Source: CBDDBX01 sp965225955 (GTDB lineage Bacteria > Acidobacteriota > Aminicenantia > UBA2199). Taken from it: a stretch of DNA of 64,000 nucleotides. Positions 9,844-18,765 of this stretch are shown here, piece after piece. The notes under the pieces were generated by a model that ran no database searches, had not been told where the DNA came from, and was given only the letters and a program-made list of their open reading frames with translations. How positions within the stretch are numbered: position 1 is the stretch's first letter; the number at the start of each line of letters is the position of its first letter. The position numbers were made by a program, and so were the translations under genes. The stretch lies in assembly GCA_965225955.1 (NCBI GenBank), contig CBDDBX010000041.1, positions 1 to 64,000 of the forward strand, in the 5' to 3' direction.

Positions 9844-10713
9844 ATGAATGACAATTTTTATAAGAATATAGAGGAAACGCCATTTGTTATTGCTGAAATA
9901 GGGATAAATCATAATGGAAATATTGATATAGCAAAAAAATTGATTGATATGGCTAAAGATTGTGGAGCAGATGCTGTAAAGTTCCAGAAAAGAACAATAG
10001 ATATTGTTTATACTGAGGGCATGCTTGCTGGTTACAGAAAGAGTCCCTGGGGTACAACTCAGAGAGAACAGAAAGAGGGACTTGAGTTTGGTGAAACAGA
10101 GTATGATGAAATAGATAGTTATTGTAAAGAAAAAGGAATCATGTGGTCAGCATCAGCATGGGATATTGAAAGCCAGAAATTTCTACGTAAATATGAACTG
10201 CCTTTTAATAAAGTTGCTTCTGCTATGCTGACACATATTGAGATGATGGAGTTGATAGCTGAGGAGAAGAGACACACCTTCATTTCTACCGGGATGAGTA
10301 GTTTTGAAGATATAGACAGAGCTGTAGATATTTTCCGCAAAGCAGGCTGCCCTTTTACGCTTCTTCATTGTGTATCTCTGTATCCGTGTATGGATGAGTG
10401 GTGCAACCTTAAAATGATTGAAACACTGAAGAAAAGATATGATTGTCCTGTTGGTTATAGCGGGCATGAAAATGGTGTTTTACCGTCGGTACTTGCTGTT
10501 ACTCTTGGGGCAGTTGCTGTAGAAAGGCATATAACTCTTGACAGAAGTATGTACGGGAGTGATCAATCCGCATCTCTTGAAAGGAAGGGGCTTGAGCTTA
10601 TGATCAGAGATAGCAGACTAGTAAAAAGAATGCTTGGAACAGGAGAGAAGACAATTATTCCTGAAGAAGAGAAAGTTGCTTATAAACTGAGATACTTCAA
10701 AGATCAGGGATAA
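9844..10713 (+). CDS. neuB: N-acetylneuraminate synthase family protein (NeuB/SpsE type), no SAF domain
   Basis: The family condenses phosphoenolpyruvate with a hexosamine-type sugar to make a nonulosonic acid (sialic, legionaminic or pseudaminic). Characteristic segments are present: AEIGINHNG (17-25), ADAVKFQKR, MWSASAWD, NKVASAML, STGMS, LLHCVSLYP, VGYSGHENG and VERHITLDRSMYGSDQSASLE. At 289 residues it ends shortly after the barrel, while classical NeuB enzymes (about 345 residues) carry a C-terminal antifreeze/SAF domain that completes the partner active site. So this is a shorter subfamily and its exact sugar is uncertain. It is followed by a cytidylyltransferase gene 9 bases downstream, the usual order for CMP-nonulosonate synthesis. 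Confidence 0.88.
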   Translation: MNDNFYKNIEETPFVIAEIGINHNGNIDIAKKLIDMAKDCGADAVKFQKRTIDIVYTEGMLAGYRKSPWGTTQREQKEGLEFGETEYDEIDSYCKEKGIMWSASAWDIESQKFLRKYELPFNKVASAMLTHIEMMELIAEEKRHTFISTGMSSFEDIDRAVDIFRKAGCPFTLLHCVSLYPCMDEWCNLKMIETLKKRYDCPVGYSGHENGVLPSVLAVTLGAVAVERHITLDRSMYGSDQSASLERKGLELMIRDSRLVKRMLGTGEKTIIPEEEKVAYKLRYFKDQG

Positions 10714-10722
10714 GGTAAGGAA

Positions 10723-11475
10723 ATGAGCGGGAAGACAGAAAATATGCCATCTGTTTATGCTGTTATACCAGCCAGAGGTGGTTCAAAAGGAGTTAAGAAT
10801 AAAAATCTTAAAGTTCTGGCAGACTACCCCCTCATAACATGGTCTGTAAAAGCTGCTCTTAAGAGCAGATTGATTAACCGTGTAATAGTTTCTACTGATT
10901 CCGGGAAAATTGCTGCTGTAGCAGAAGATGCCGGTGCAGAGATTCCATTTATGAGACCTGCTGAGTATGCAGGAGATACCAGTAAGGATATTGATGTGCT
11001 ACTTCATCTTATCAGCTGGTTTGAACAGAAAGAAGAGCGGTTACCCGATTATATTGTCTATCTCAGGCCCACTACTCCTGTGAGAGATCCGGCAGTAATT
11101 GATAAGGCTATTGAAAAACTAATTGAAAGCAATTCTGCCTCATCTCTCAGGTCCGTTCATGAAATGCCTGAAACAGCATATAAATGCCTTGAAATGAGAG
11201 GTGAAAGGCTGGTGAACGTGTTCACGGGGTCAGAAGATCTTGAACTTACAAATATGCCAAGACAATCATTTCCTGTTACTTATCAGCCAAACGGGTATGT
11301 TGATATATCTAAAGTGTCTGTTGTTAAAGAGGAAGGTCGAATGTTTGGTTCTTACCCGATCGGTTTTATTACACCTGTAGTAACAGAAGTAGATACATAT
11401 GATGATCTGCAATATCTGGAGTTCAGAGTAGCAGGTGATTGTACTGAATATAATGTGATTTTTAAAGGTGAATAA
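10723..11475 (+). CDS. neuA: Acylneuraminate cytidylyltransferase (CMP-nonulosonate synthetase)
   Basis: A 250-residue GT-A-fold nucleotidyltransferase. The CTP-binding P-loop IPARGGSKGVKNKNLK is at about residues 14-29. Next come LITWSVKAAL, VIVSTDSGKIA, the family YLRPTTPVRD and FMRPAEYAGD. It should activate the product of the upstream synthase with CTP, giving CMP-nonulosonate and pyrophosphate in the cytoplasm. Length is typical for the bacterial single-domain enzyme. The start has an AAGGAAATG arrangement. The stop codon TAA shares its last base with the ATG of the aminotransferase gene, so translation is coupled. The actual nonulosonic acid is unknown. Confidence 0.88.
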   Translation: MSGKTENMPSVYAVIPARGGSKGVKNKNLKVLADYPLITWSVKAALKSRLINRVIVSTDSGKIAAVAEDAGAEIPFMRPAEYAGDTSKDIDVLLHLISWFEQKEERLPDYIVYLRPTTPVRDPAVIDKAIEKLIESNSASSLRSVHEMPETAYKCLEMRGERLVNVFTGSEDLELTNMPRQSFPVTYQPNGYVDISKVSVVKEEGRMFGSYPIGFITPVVTEVDTYDDLQYLEFRVAGDCTEYNVIFKGE

Positions 11476-12731
11476 TGAGTATAAATACCAGATACAGAAA
11501 AATCAGCAGTAATTTTGAACTTGAGAATAATGAGCTGTTTGAAAGCATAAAACCACTTGAAATGATGTCGGCTTATCAGGATATACCGGTAACGTGGAAA
11601 AGAGCAGAGAATTTCAGCGTCTATGATAGTGAAGATAATTGCTGGATTGATATGACTTCAGGGATCTTTGTAGCAAATTCAGGTCACTCAAATCCCTATA
11701 TTAAGAATGCAATAAAAGAGCAGCTGGATTCAGATCTCTCTTTTGCATATAACTATCCTACAGAAATCAAGTACAGATTTGTCAGGAAACTGATCGATAC
11801 TTCACCGGGCTATTTTGACCGGACAGTTCTTCTTAGTACAGGTACTGAAGCTGTCGGAGCAGCATATAAAATGATAAAGTTGTGGGCTTCAGGGAGCAAA
11901 CGGAAGTATATAATTTCATTTCGTGGTAGTTACCATGGGCAGATGTTGTGTAACCACCTTATTGGAGGGGGAGAGAAGAGAGCTGAGTGGTCAGGTGTTA
12001 AAGATGACAATGTTGTTTTTCTTGATTTCCCATATTCAGAAAACTCTGTATTTGATCCATCAGTTCTACCTCCTGCTGACCAGATTGCTGCAGTTATGAT
12101 TGAAACATTTCAGGGATGGGGAGCCTGGTTCTATCCGGAATCATATATAAAAAATCTATGCAGTTATATTAAAGAAGTTGGGGGGCTCATCTGTTTTGAT
12201 GAGATGCAGGCGGGTTTTTATCGTCTTGGAACTCTGTTTGGTTACATGACTTATGGTGAAGAAATCATGCCTGATATTGTATGCCTTGGAAAAGGAATAA
12301 CGTCAAGTCTGCCTTTGTCAGCAGTTATAACTCATGGCGGTGTAATTACATCTGAAGATAATGCCGATCTTCATGGGACACATTCAGGAAATCCTCTTTG
12401 TTGTGCTGCTGCACTTGCCAATATTGAATTTCTGGAGAAGAGTGAATTCCAGAAAGATCTTAGGGATAAATGCAGGATTTTTGAAGAAGGCATGAAAAAT
12501 ATGTGTGGAGGGATTGTCAGTAAGGTAAATGTCAGAGGAATGATTAGTGCACTTATTTTTGATTCAGCCGATTCAGCGGGCAAAGTTGTAAGATTGTGTG
12601 TGGAGAGAGGTATATTGCCAGTATGCACGGGGAGAGAATCGATTAAATTTGCTCCTCCACTAACTATAGACAGGGAAGCTTTACTGGAAGCCCTTGAAGT
12701 AATCAGAGAGTCAATTAAGGATGTTTGCTAG
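11475..12731 (+). CDS. PLP-dependent class III aminotransferase (GSA aminomutase-like)
   Basis: A 418-residue fold-type I enzyme. It has the phosphate-binding STGTEA (121-126), the aromatic stacking GSYHG (151-155), D242 in FDEMQAGF and the likely Schiff-base lysine K273 in CLGKGITSS. THSGNPLCCAAAL follows. These are hallmarks of class III aminotransferases and glutamate-1-semialdehyde aminomutases. Sitting directly after the nonulosonate synthase and CMP-transferase, it probably installs an amino group on a keto-sugar or on a small amino-acid-like substituent. It is not a typical DegT/PseC-type sugar aminotransferase (different family), which makes the pathway unusual. It ends immediately before the VOC gene. 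Confidence 0.85.
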   Translation: MSINTRYRKISSNFELENNELFESIKPLEMMSAYQDIPVTWKRAENFSVYDSEDNCWIDMTSGIFVANSGHSNPYIKNAIKEQLDSDLSFAYNYPTEIKYRFVRKLIDTSPGYFDRTVLLSTGTEAVGAAYKMIKLWASGSKRKYIISFRGSYHGQMLCNHLIGGGEKRAEWSGVKDDNVVFLDFPYSENSVFDPSVLPPADQIAAVMIETFQGWGAWFYPESYIKNLCSYIKEVGGLICFDEMQAGFYRLGTLFGYMTYGEEIMPDIVCLGKGITSSLPLSAVITHGGVITSEDNADLHGTHSGNPLCCAAALANIEFLEKSEFQKDLRDKCRIFEEGMKNMCGGIVSKVNVRGMISALIFDSADSAGKVVRLCVERGILPVCTGRESIKFAPPLTIDREALLEALEVIRESIKDVC

Positions 12732-13163
12732 ATGATTAAAGGGTTCAGACATACTGGGGTTGTAGTTGATGATCTGGATAAATCTATCAGGTTTTACAGG
12801 GATCTGCTCGGGTTTAAAGTAGAGAAGAGGCAGTTTGAGGGAGTTGAATATATAAGGACTCTTCTGGGAAACAGAAGAATTGATACTCTTGAAACAGTAA
12901 AGCTTTCTGCTGGAAATGGAGTTATTCTGGAGCTGCTTAAATTCAATCCTTCAGCAGAGAGTGATCTTGATACAACTCTATTTAGTACAGGTTTGACTCA
13001 TCTTGCTTTCACCGTTGAATGTATAGATGATGTGTATCGGAAAATGATGAAACAGGGGGTGGAGTTTATTTCTGAACCTGAAGTATCACCTGATGGTTAT
13101 GCAAAACTTGTATTCTGTAAAGCACCTGATGGTGTCTATCTTGAAATGGTGGAAATATTGTGA
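12732..13163 (+). CDS. VOC/glyoxalase superfamily protein
   Basis: A 143-residue protein built of two beta-alpha-beta-beta-beta units. The first unit has FRHTGVVVDDLDKSIRFYRDLLGF, with H7 a likely metal ligand. A middle segment has a glutamate in VILELLKF. The second half has LTHLAFTVECID, with a histidine ligand, and the closing APDGVYLEMVEIL, with a glutamate ligand. The pattern matches lactoylglutathione lyase/methylmalonyl-CoA epimerase-like members. In this position it could epimerise or isomerise an intermediate between the aminotransferase and the downstream SDRs. It starts one base after the previous stop and overlaps the next start by four bases. Confidence 0.8.
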   Translation: MIKGFRHTGVVVDDLDKSIRFYRDLLGFKVEKRQFEGVEYIRTLLGNRRIDTLETVKLSAGNGVILELLKFNPSAESDLDTTLFSTGLTHLAFTVECIDDVYRKMMKQGVEFISEPEVSPDGYAKLVFCKAPDGVYLEMVEIL

Positions 13164-13846
13164 AGAGTTATATTGATATAGTTTATGATAAAGAGAGAAC
13201 TCCGGTTTCAGATTATCCTGCAGCTTTAGTTCGTTATCTGATAGAGAAATTTAAGGTAGGTATGCCGGAAATATTACTTGAAATTGGCTGCGGCAGAGGT
13301 GACTTTCTGGAAGCTTTCAGGCAAACAGGACTGACTGTTAAAGGTGTGGACAGAGTGCATTGCAATAATCTCCCCGACTCTCTTAATATATCAGCTTGTA
13401 ATATTCTTAAGGACAAAATTCCCCTGGATGATGAATCTGTCGGAGTTGTTTATCACAAATCCCTTATAGAACATTTAATAGAGCCGGATAATCTTATGAC
13501 AGAAACCTTAAGAGTTCTTAAAAAAGGTGGTTGCACTATTATTCTTACACCTGACTGGGAGAGCCAGTCTCAGGTTTTTTATGAAGATTATACTCATGTG
13601 AAGCCATATATGGTTGATGCTCTTAAGGACCTTCTGGATGTGTACGGTTTTAAAGATATTGTTGTAGAGAAATTTTATCAACTTCCATGTTTATGGAAGA
13701 GACCATATCTGGCTTTTATATCAAAATTATTCAGTGCTTTTGTAACCGTTAAGGTAGCAAGAAAACTTAGCTCAATAACAGGAATAAAATGGTTCAGATT
13801 TTCAAAAGAGACGATGTTACTTGCTTATGGGAGGAAAGAAAAATGA
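13160..13846 (+). CDS. Class I SAM-dependent methyltransferase (type 11-like)
   Basis: A 228-residue methyltransferase. It has motif I EIGCGRGDFL (41-50), motif II-like VKGVDRVH, and the family segment VGVVYHKSLIEHLIEPDNLMTETLRVLKKGG, ending in the hydrophobic TIILTPDW strand. A basic C-terminal section with alternating hydrophobics (LAFISKLFSAFVTVKVARKL) may be a membrane-proximal helix. The likely acceptor is a glycan intermediate. The ATGA overlap with the next gene at 13,843-13,846 shows translational coupling. Confidence 0.75.
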   Translation: MKSYIDIVYDKERTPVSDYPAALVRYLIEKFKVGMPEILLEIGCGRGDFLEAFRQTGLTVKGVDRVHCNNLPDSLNISACNILKDKIPLDDESVGVVYHKSLIEHLIEPDNLMTETLRVLKKGGCTIILTPDWESQSQVFYEDYTHVKPYMVDALKDLLDVYGFKDIVVEKFYQLPCLWKRPYLAFISKLFSAFVTVKVARKLSSITGIKWFRFSKETMLLAYGRKEK

Positions 13847-14685
13847 GAGCAACAGGTATTATGCAGGGAAGACTTGTTCCGAGGTATAATAATAGATATC
13901 AGGCTTTTCCTAAAGATTACTGGAAAGCTGAGTTTCATATAGCAAGAGAGTTGGGGTTCAGTATGATAGAATTCATACTTGATCATAATAATGCAGAGAC
14001 CAATCCTTTAATGACAACTGAAGGATTGGAGGAAATCAGAAATGTCTGTTCTGAATCAGGGGTTAATGTAAGAACGATATGTGCGGACTATTTTATGGAG
14101 GCTCCTTTCCATTTTAGAGAATGCAGAGCTGAAAGTGAAAGAGTACTGTTAAAACTTATTGATAATGCATCAAAACTAGGAATAACAGATATTGTTGTGC
14201 CCTGTGTTGATAACTCTTCACTTAAAACAGCAGAAGATGTTGATGTTTTTATTGGTACTATTGAAAAGTTACTTCCTTCTGCAGAGCAGAAAAAGGTACA
14301 TATAAACATTGAATCTGATCTTGATCCCATAGGTATATCAGCACTTTTAGAAAGAATCAGATCACCTTTTTTCAATATAAACTATGATACTGGAAACTCT
14401 GCTTCCCTTGGATACAATCCTGATGAAGAGTTTGACGCTTATGGTGAATATATAAGAGATCTGCATATTAAAGACAGAGTACTGGGAGGTGGTTCGGTTA
14501 AGCTGGGTACAGGAAATACTGATTTTGAAACTGTGTTCAGAAGGCTTAAAGATGTCAGTTTTTCAGGAACAGTTATTATGCAGGCTGCAAGGGAAGATGA
14601 ATATATTGCTGATCTTACTCTTGTAAAAGAGCAGCTCAGATTTACAGAAAATTTTATTAAAAAATATCTGGAGCCATCTTTATGA
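13843..14685 (+). CDS. TIM-barrel sugar phosphate isomerase/epimerase (xylose isomerase-like)
   Basis: A 280-residue protein of the AP-endonuclease-2/xylose-isomerase-like TIM barrel family. It starts MRATGIMQGRLVPR and has MIEFILDHNNAE, VRTICADYFM, DIVVPCVD, VHINIESDLDP (metal-binding glutamate), INYDTGNSASLG, DLHIKDR and the GTGNTDF turn. These are the normal places for catalytic and metal-binding residues. The frame is open further upstream to 13,789. The start at 13,843 is preferred because GGAGG precedes it and ATGA overlaps the previous stop. It likely interconverts an aldose/ketose or epimerises a sugar intermediate of the nonulosonate-type branch. Confidence 0.75.
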   Translation: MRATGIMQGRLVPRYNNRYQAFPKDYWKAEFHIARELGFSMIEFILDHNNAETNPLMTTEGLEEIRNVCSESGVNVRTICADYFMEAPFHFRECRAESERVLLKLIDNASKLGITDIVVPCVDNSSLKTAEDVDVFIGTIEKLLPSAEQKKVHINIESDLDPIGISALLERIRSPFFNINYDTGNSASLGYNPDEEFDAYGEYIRDLHIKDRVLGGGSVKLGTGNTDFETVFRRLKDVSFSGTVIMQAAREDEYIADLTLVKEQLRFTENFIKKYLEPSL

Positions 14686-15416
14686 AGACAGCTCTGGTAA
14701 CTGGTTCAGTAAGAGGTGTAGGAAAAGGGATAGCTGCAGCTCTTATTGCTGAAGGATACAAAGTCTATATAAATGGCAGAAACCAGGAACGGGTAAATAG
14801 TGCAGTTAAAGAACTGGGGAAGCATGCTTTGCCTCTTGTTGCGGATATGTGTAACGAGGAAGATATAAAAAAGGCTATTGCTCAAATAAGTGAACATGAT
14901 TTCCCTGATCTAATAGTGGCCAATGTTGGTTCTGGCAAATCTATTCCCGGATGGAACGTCTCTCTGGAAGAATTCAGAAGAGTATTTGATCTGAATTTTT
15001 TTGGTGCAGTTACACTCTGTACTGAAGCTGTAAAAATTATGGCAGAAAAAGGAGGGAGTATAGTTATTATCTCCTCAATTGCGGGTTGTGAATCTATTAA
15101 AGCTCCTATTGCTTATACTTCGGCTAAAAGTGCGCTTCTGAGTTATAGTAAATCGCTTTCCGATTCAGTAGCAGATATGGGGATAAGAGTAAATGCTGTT
15201 TCACCAGGTAATGTTATGTTTAAAGAGGGTACCTGGGATCTTAAAATGAAAGATAACAGAGAGTCTGTAGAAGAGTATATTAACAGTAATGTTCCTCTGA
15301 AAGGATTTGCTGCTCCTGAAGATATTGGAAAGGCAGTTGTTTTTCTTGAAAACAGTAGGTTTATTACAGGAACCAATATAGTTGTGGATGGTGGGCAACT
15401 CAGAGCGCTTATTTAA
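14682..15416 (+). CDS. Short-chain dehydrogenase/reductase
   Basis: A 244-residue classical SDR. The NAD(P)-binding TGSVRGVG is at residues 7-14. VANVG stands in place of the usual NNAG, then SIVIISSIAG. The catalytic Y-x-x-x-K in YTSAKS is near residue 144, followed by VNAVSPGNV and the C-terminal ITGTNIVVDGG. An oxidation or reduction of a sugar hydroxyl/ketone is expected. It overlaps the isomerase gene by four bases and is followed by a second SDR after 11 bases, suggesting sequential redox steps (for example epimerisation through a keto intermediate). Confidence 0.82.
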   Translation: MKTALVTGSVRGVGKGIAAALIAEGYKVYINGRNQERVNSAVKELGKHALPLVADMCNEEDIKKAIAQISEHDFPDLIVANVGSGKSIPGWNVSLEEFRRVFDLNFFGAVTLCTEAVKIMAEKGGSIVIISSIAGCESIKAPIAYTSAKSALLSYSKSLSDSVADMGIRVNAVSPGNVMFKEGTWDLKMKDNRESVEEYINSNVPLKGFAAPEDIGKAVVFLENSRFITGTNIVVDGGQLRALI

Positions 15417-15427
15417 GAAGAGGTATC

Positions 15428-16255
15428 ATGATAGAAGGAAAATTTAATCTTAACGGCAAACTTGCTGTAGTAACAGGTGGAGCTGGCTTTCTGGGCATAC
15501 AGCACTGTGAAGCTCTTGTAGAAGCCGGAGCTGAAGTAGTAATACTTGATGTGGATGATAATGCTTTATTGGAGAGTATAAAGCACTTTAAAGATAAATT
15601 TAACAGAGATATAACTGCTCTTAATACTGATATAACCTCTGAGAAGAGGTTGTGTGAAACTAAACAGATTATATTTGACAAGTACAGTAAATATCCGGAA
15701 ATACTTATCAATAACGCTGCAATAGATCCTAAATTTGAGAAGGATTCAGATTTTCCTGTTTCGCGACTTGAAAATTTTAATGTCATGCAATGGGATATGG
15801 AGCTGGCTGTTGGACTTACAGGGGCAATGCTTTGTACCAAACATTTTGGAAAGTCCATGGCAGATGAAGGCAGAGGGGTTATTCTGAATATATCCTCAGA
15901 TCTTGGACTTATTGCACCGGATCAGAGGTTATATAGAGACGAAGAACTGAGTGACGAGAAGCAGAATGTTAAACCTGTTACCTATTCAGTTATTAAGCAT
16001 GGACTTATAGGGCTTACAAGATATACAGCAACATACTGGGCAGATAAAGGGGTACGGTGTAATGCTCTTACTCCTGGTGGTATGTTCAGGAATCATGATG
16101 AGAAGTTCCTTAACAGACTTGAGCCACTTATTCCAATGGGAAGAATGGCTGAGCAGGATGAATATAAAGGTGCAGTACTGTTTTTGTGTAGTAATGCTTC
16201 AAGTTATATAAACGGAGCTGTGCTTGCTGCTGATGGAGGACGAAGCACTTGGTAA
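15428..16255 (+). CDS. SDR oxidoreductase resembling flagellin-modification protein PtmA
   Basis: A 275-residue SDR. It has TGGAGFLG (about 16-23), NNAAID, the active-site serine in LNISSDLGLIAP, YSVIKHG (Y-x-x-x-K near residue 186), RCNALTPGGM and a C-terminal YINGAVLAADGG. The extended loop between the serine strand and the tyrosine (YRDEELSDEKQNVKP) resembles PtmA-type oxidoreductases of Campylobacter flagellin glycosylation loci, which take part in legionaminic acid branches. That is a resemblance from memory and not proven. The stop overlaps the TTG start of the next gene. Confidence 0.7.
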   Translation: MIEGKFNLNGKLAVVTGGAGFLGIQHCEALVEAGAEVVILDVDDNALLESIKHFKDKFNRDITALNTDITSEKRLCETKQIIFDKYSKYPEILINNAAIDPKFEKDSDFPVSRLENFNVMQWDMELAVGLTGAMLCTKHFGKSMADEGRGVILNISSDLGLIAPDQRLYRDEELSDEKQNVKPVTYSVIKHGLIGLTRYTATYWADKGVRCNALTPGGMFRNHDEKFLNRLEPLIPMGRMAEQDEYKGAVLFLCSNASSYINGAVLAADGGRSTW

Positions 16256-17956
16256 AGAAACTTGTTCTGGGAATAGTGCCGGAGGATTTTACGCCGGATA
16301 CCCATATACCTGCAGGGCCATGGTGTTTTCTGGGAAAGGAGGAGAAATGGGATGGATGGTATAAGTTTGATTTTGAGCCTGACCCATTTAAAACTCCTGC
16401 TGAACTGGCAGATGCAGGCGTAATGACTTCTGATTTCACCAGAACTCTTGTGCCGGAATTGACAAACAGGCTTAATCTCATAAATGGAACAGAGTTTTCT
16501 CATAAATTCTGGGAAATTATGACTGCACCATGGTTGATAACTTTAATACAGATAACATGGGAGAGGCAGAAGAGGATAGATAGCCTTATTGAGAAATACA
16601 GAGAAGAAGAGTTAGTGGTTGATTTGATAGAAGATTCTGTTAACTGGGATTTCAAGACCTCTCATGATTTCCTTTTCAGAGGTGTTTTTAAAAATTCATT
16701 CAATGAGTGGTTGTTCTCCAGATTACTTGAAAACAGAATACCGGAAAAATGGACTATTAACAAAAAGAAGCTTAATATCAGAGCAGAGAATTCTGATGCC
16801 CAGTATAATATAGAACAGAAACGGCCGGAAGGGTTAAAAAAGTTATGGTGGGCATTTAACAGATGCCATAGAGTATATGGTGTAGGTAAAGCAGGGAAAT
16901 TTATATTATCATTGATTCTTAATCTGAAAGCACCTGAAACAAGCAACAGAATTAAAGAAAATTGTTATAGAAATGAAAATGTTTCTGAACCTCTATTTAC
17001 AATTGATTTATGGCATTTAATTGATATAACAATGCCTGAAACACTCAGAACGGTTAATGAGAGATCTAAAACTCTTTATAAAACGAAAAGAGGGAAGTTC
17101 AGAATTGTAGGACCGACTATTCTGTGGCTGGATAACGAGATAATAAAATATGCCGATGCGATTGAGAAAGGAGAGCGATTAATAACCACTCAGCATGGTG
17201 GTATGTATGGCACTTCAAAAAGTTATCCTCTTCATAATTATATTGAATATAACAAGGATGCTTTTTTTTCATGGGGGTGGAAGAATCAGGAGCATTATAG
17301 TAGTGAAAGAATTGTCCCACTTCCATCGCCATTTCTTAATCGTTTAAAGAAAAAATACCGAAAGAAAAATGAAAATATCGTTCTGGTAGGAACCCGAATG
17401 CATATGTTCAATTATCGTCTGGATTCATTTCCCCAGCCTCTTGAAATGGTTCAATACAGGAATGAGAAGCTGAAGTTTTTTAAATCCCTGGATAAATTAT
17501 CGTTTAAACGAATTACTTTACAGGCCATATCTGTTCAGAAATGATGGTGGAATACAGGATTACCACTATTTCAACAGAATTATACCTGAGTTAAATGTTC
17601 TCAGAGGGGATCTTCATAAAGAGATGGAGAGCTGCAAGCTTATTGTACTTGATCATCCTGTTACTACTCTTCATGTCGCTCTGAGTGCAGGAATACCTGT
17701 TATTGGATTCTGGCAAGAGAGTGCATGGGGAATGTGCAGGCAGGCTGTTCCTTTTTTTAAATCTATGAGAGAAGCAGGCTTTATTTTTGAAACAGGAGAA
17801 GAGGCGGCTGCAAAAATAAATGAGATCAGGGATAATGTTGAGGATTGGTGGAATCAGGAGAGTATTCAGAAGGTAGTAAGAGAGTGGTGTCATGAATATG
17901 CCAGAACAGGCAACTGGATTACTTCCTGGATAAAAGAGATATGGAGAGTCAGATGA
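16249..17956 (+). pseudogene. LIC12162-family transferase, frameshifted near 17,517
   Basis: The first frame (16,249-17,544) begins with TTG, preceded by GGAGG about 10 bases upstream. It encodes about 425 residues with features of the LIC12162 family of putative transferases found in Leptospira-type polysaccharide loci: an N-terminal PAGPWCFLGKEE, FSHKFWEIMTAPWLI, TQHGGMYG and NKDAFFSWGW. The reading must then move to frame 2 (about 17,519-17,956), which starts YRPYLFRNDGG and continues with SCKLIVLDHPVTTLHVALSAGIPVIGFW, the expected GT-B-like C-terminal segment. Dropping one T at 17,517-17,519 fuses them into about 568 residues. So this is either a disrupted gene or a one-base sequencing error. 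The role is transfer of a sugar or similar group in glycan assembly. Confidence 0.75.
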
Positions 17957-18765
17957 GTGAAATTGTTAAAAAAGAGACAGGTATGAAGATAATTGGAATT
18001 ATTCCTGCAAGAATGGGATCAAGCAGATTTCCAGGGAAACCTCTGGCTGATATAGCAGGAGTACCTATGATAGGGCATGTCTATTTCAGGAGCAGAATGA
18101 GTCGAATGCTTGACGATGTATATATAGCTACCTGCGATGCCGAAATCATGGAATATGCTGAAAAGATTGGTAAAGGCGTAATGACAAGTCCAACTCATGA
18201 ACGAGCTTCAGACAGGGCTGCTGAAGCTATAGAACATATTGAGAACAGCACTGGAGTAAGAGCCGATATCGTAGTAATGATTCAGGGAGATGAGCCAATG
18301 ATAACTCCCGAAATGATAGATTCTGCAATAGAACCTTTTCTGAATGATAAAGATCTGAAAGTTGTTAATCTGATGGCTGAAATTACTGACCAGAATGATT
18401 TTGCAGATCCCAATGAAGTAAAAGTAGTTGTGGATATGAACAATAATGCTCTGTATTTTTCAAGAGAGCCTGTTCCTTCAGGAAAAAAGTGCAGTTCTTC
18501 CTTTAAAGTCAGAAGTTATAAACAGGTTTGTGTAATACCCTTCAGAAGAGATTATTTGACTGAGTTCAACAATCTTTCTTCTGGTCCTCTTGAAATAACA
18601 GAGTCTGTAGATATGCTGAGAGTACTTGAACATGGAGGAAGAGTGAAAATGGTTCCTGTAACTCATACAACTTTCAGCGTTGATACTGAAGGTGATCTTA
18701 GAAGAGTTGAAGAGATTATGATAGAACAGGATAAGCTTATGAAACATTATATGGAGAACGAATAA
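17953..18765 (+). CDS. KdsB-like cytidylyltransferase (paralogue 1)
   Basis: A 270-residue protein of the CMP-Kdo synthetase family. It has the P-loop IIPARMGSSRFPGKPL, then MIQGDEPMIT, the YFSREPVP segment and FSVDTEGDLRRVEEI at the end. The canonical SGTDR motif is replaced by HERASDRAAEA, so the preferred sugar may not be Kdo. An in-frame ATG lies at 17,941. The start at 17,953 is preferred because it has an ATGA overlap with the previous stop and a GGAGAG site. A second enzyme of the same family lies at 19,706 with an epimerase between them. It probably activates a 3-deoxy-ulosonic acid or an amino-variant as a CMP-sugar. Confidence 0.8.
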   Translation: MSEIVKKETGMKIIGIIPARMGSSRFPGKPLADIAGVPMIGHVYFRSRMSRMLDDVYIATCDAEIMEYAEKIGKGVMTSPTHERASDRAAEAIEHIENSTGVRADIVVMIQGDEPMITPEMIDSAIEPFLNDKDLKVVNLMAEITDQNDFADPNEVKVVVDMNNNALYFSREPVPSGKKCSSSFKVRSYKQVCVIPFRRDYLTEFNNLSSGPLEITESVDMLRVLEHGGRVKMVPVTHTTFSVDTEGDLRRVEEIMIEQDKLMKHYMENE

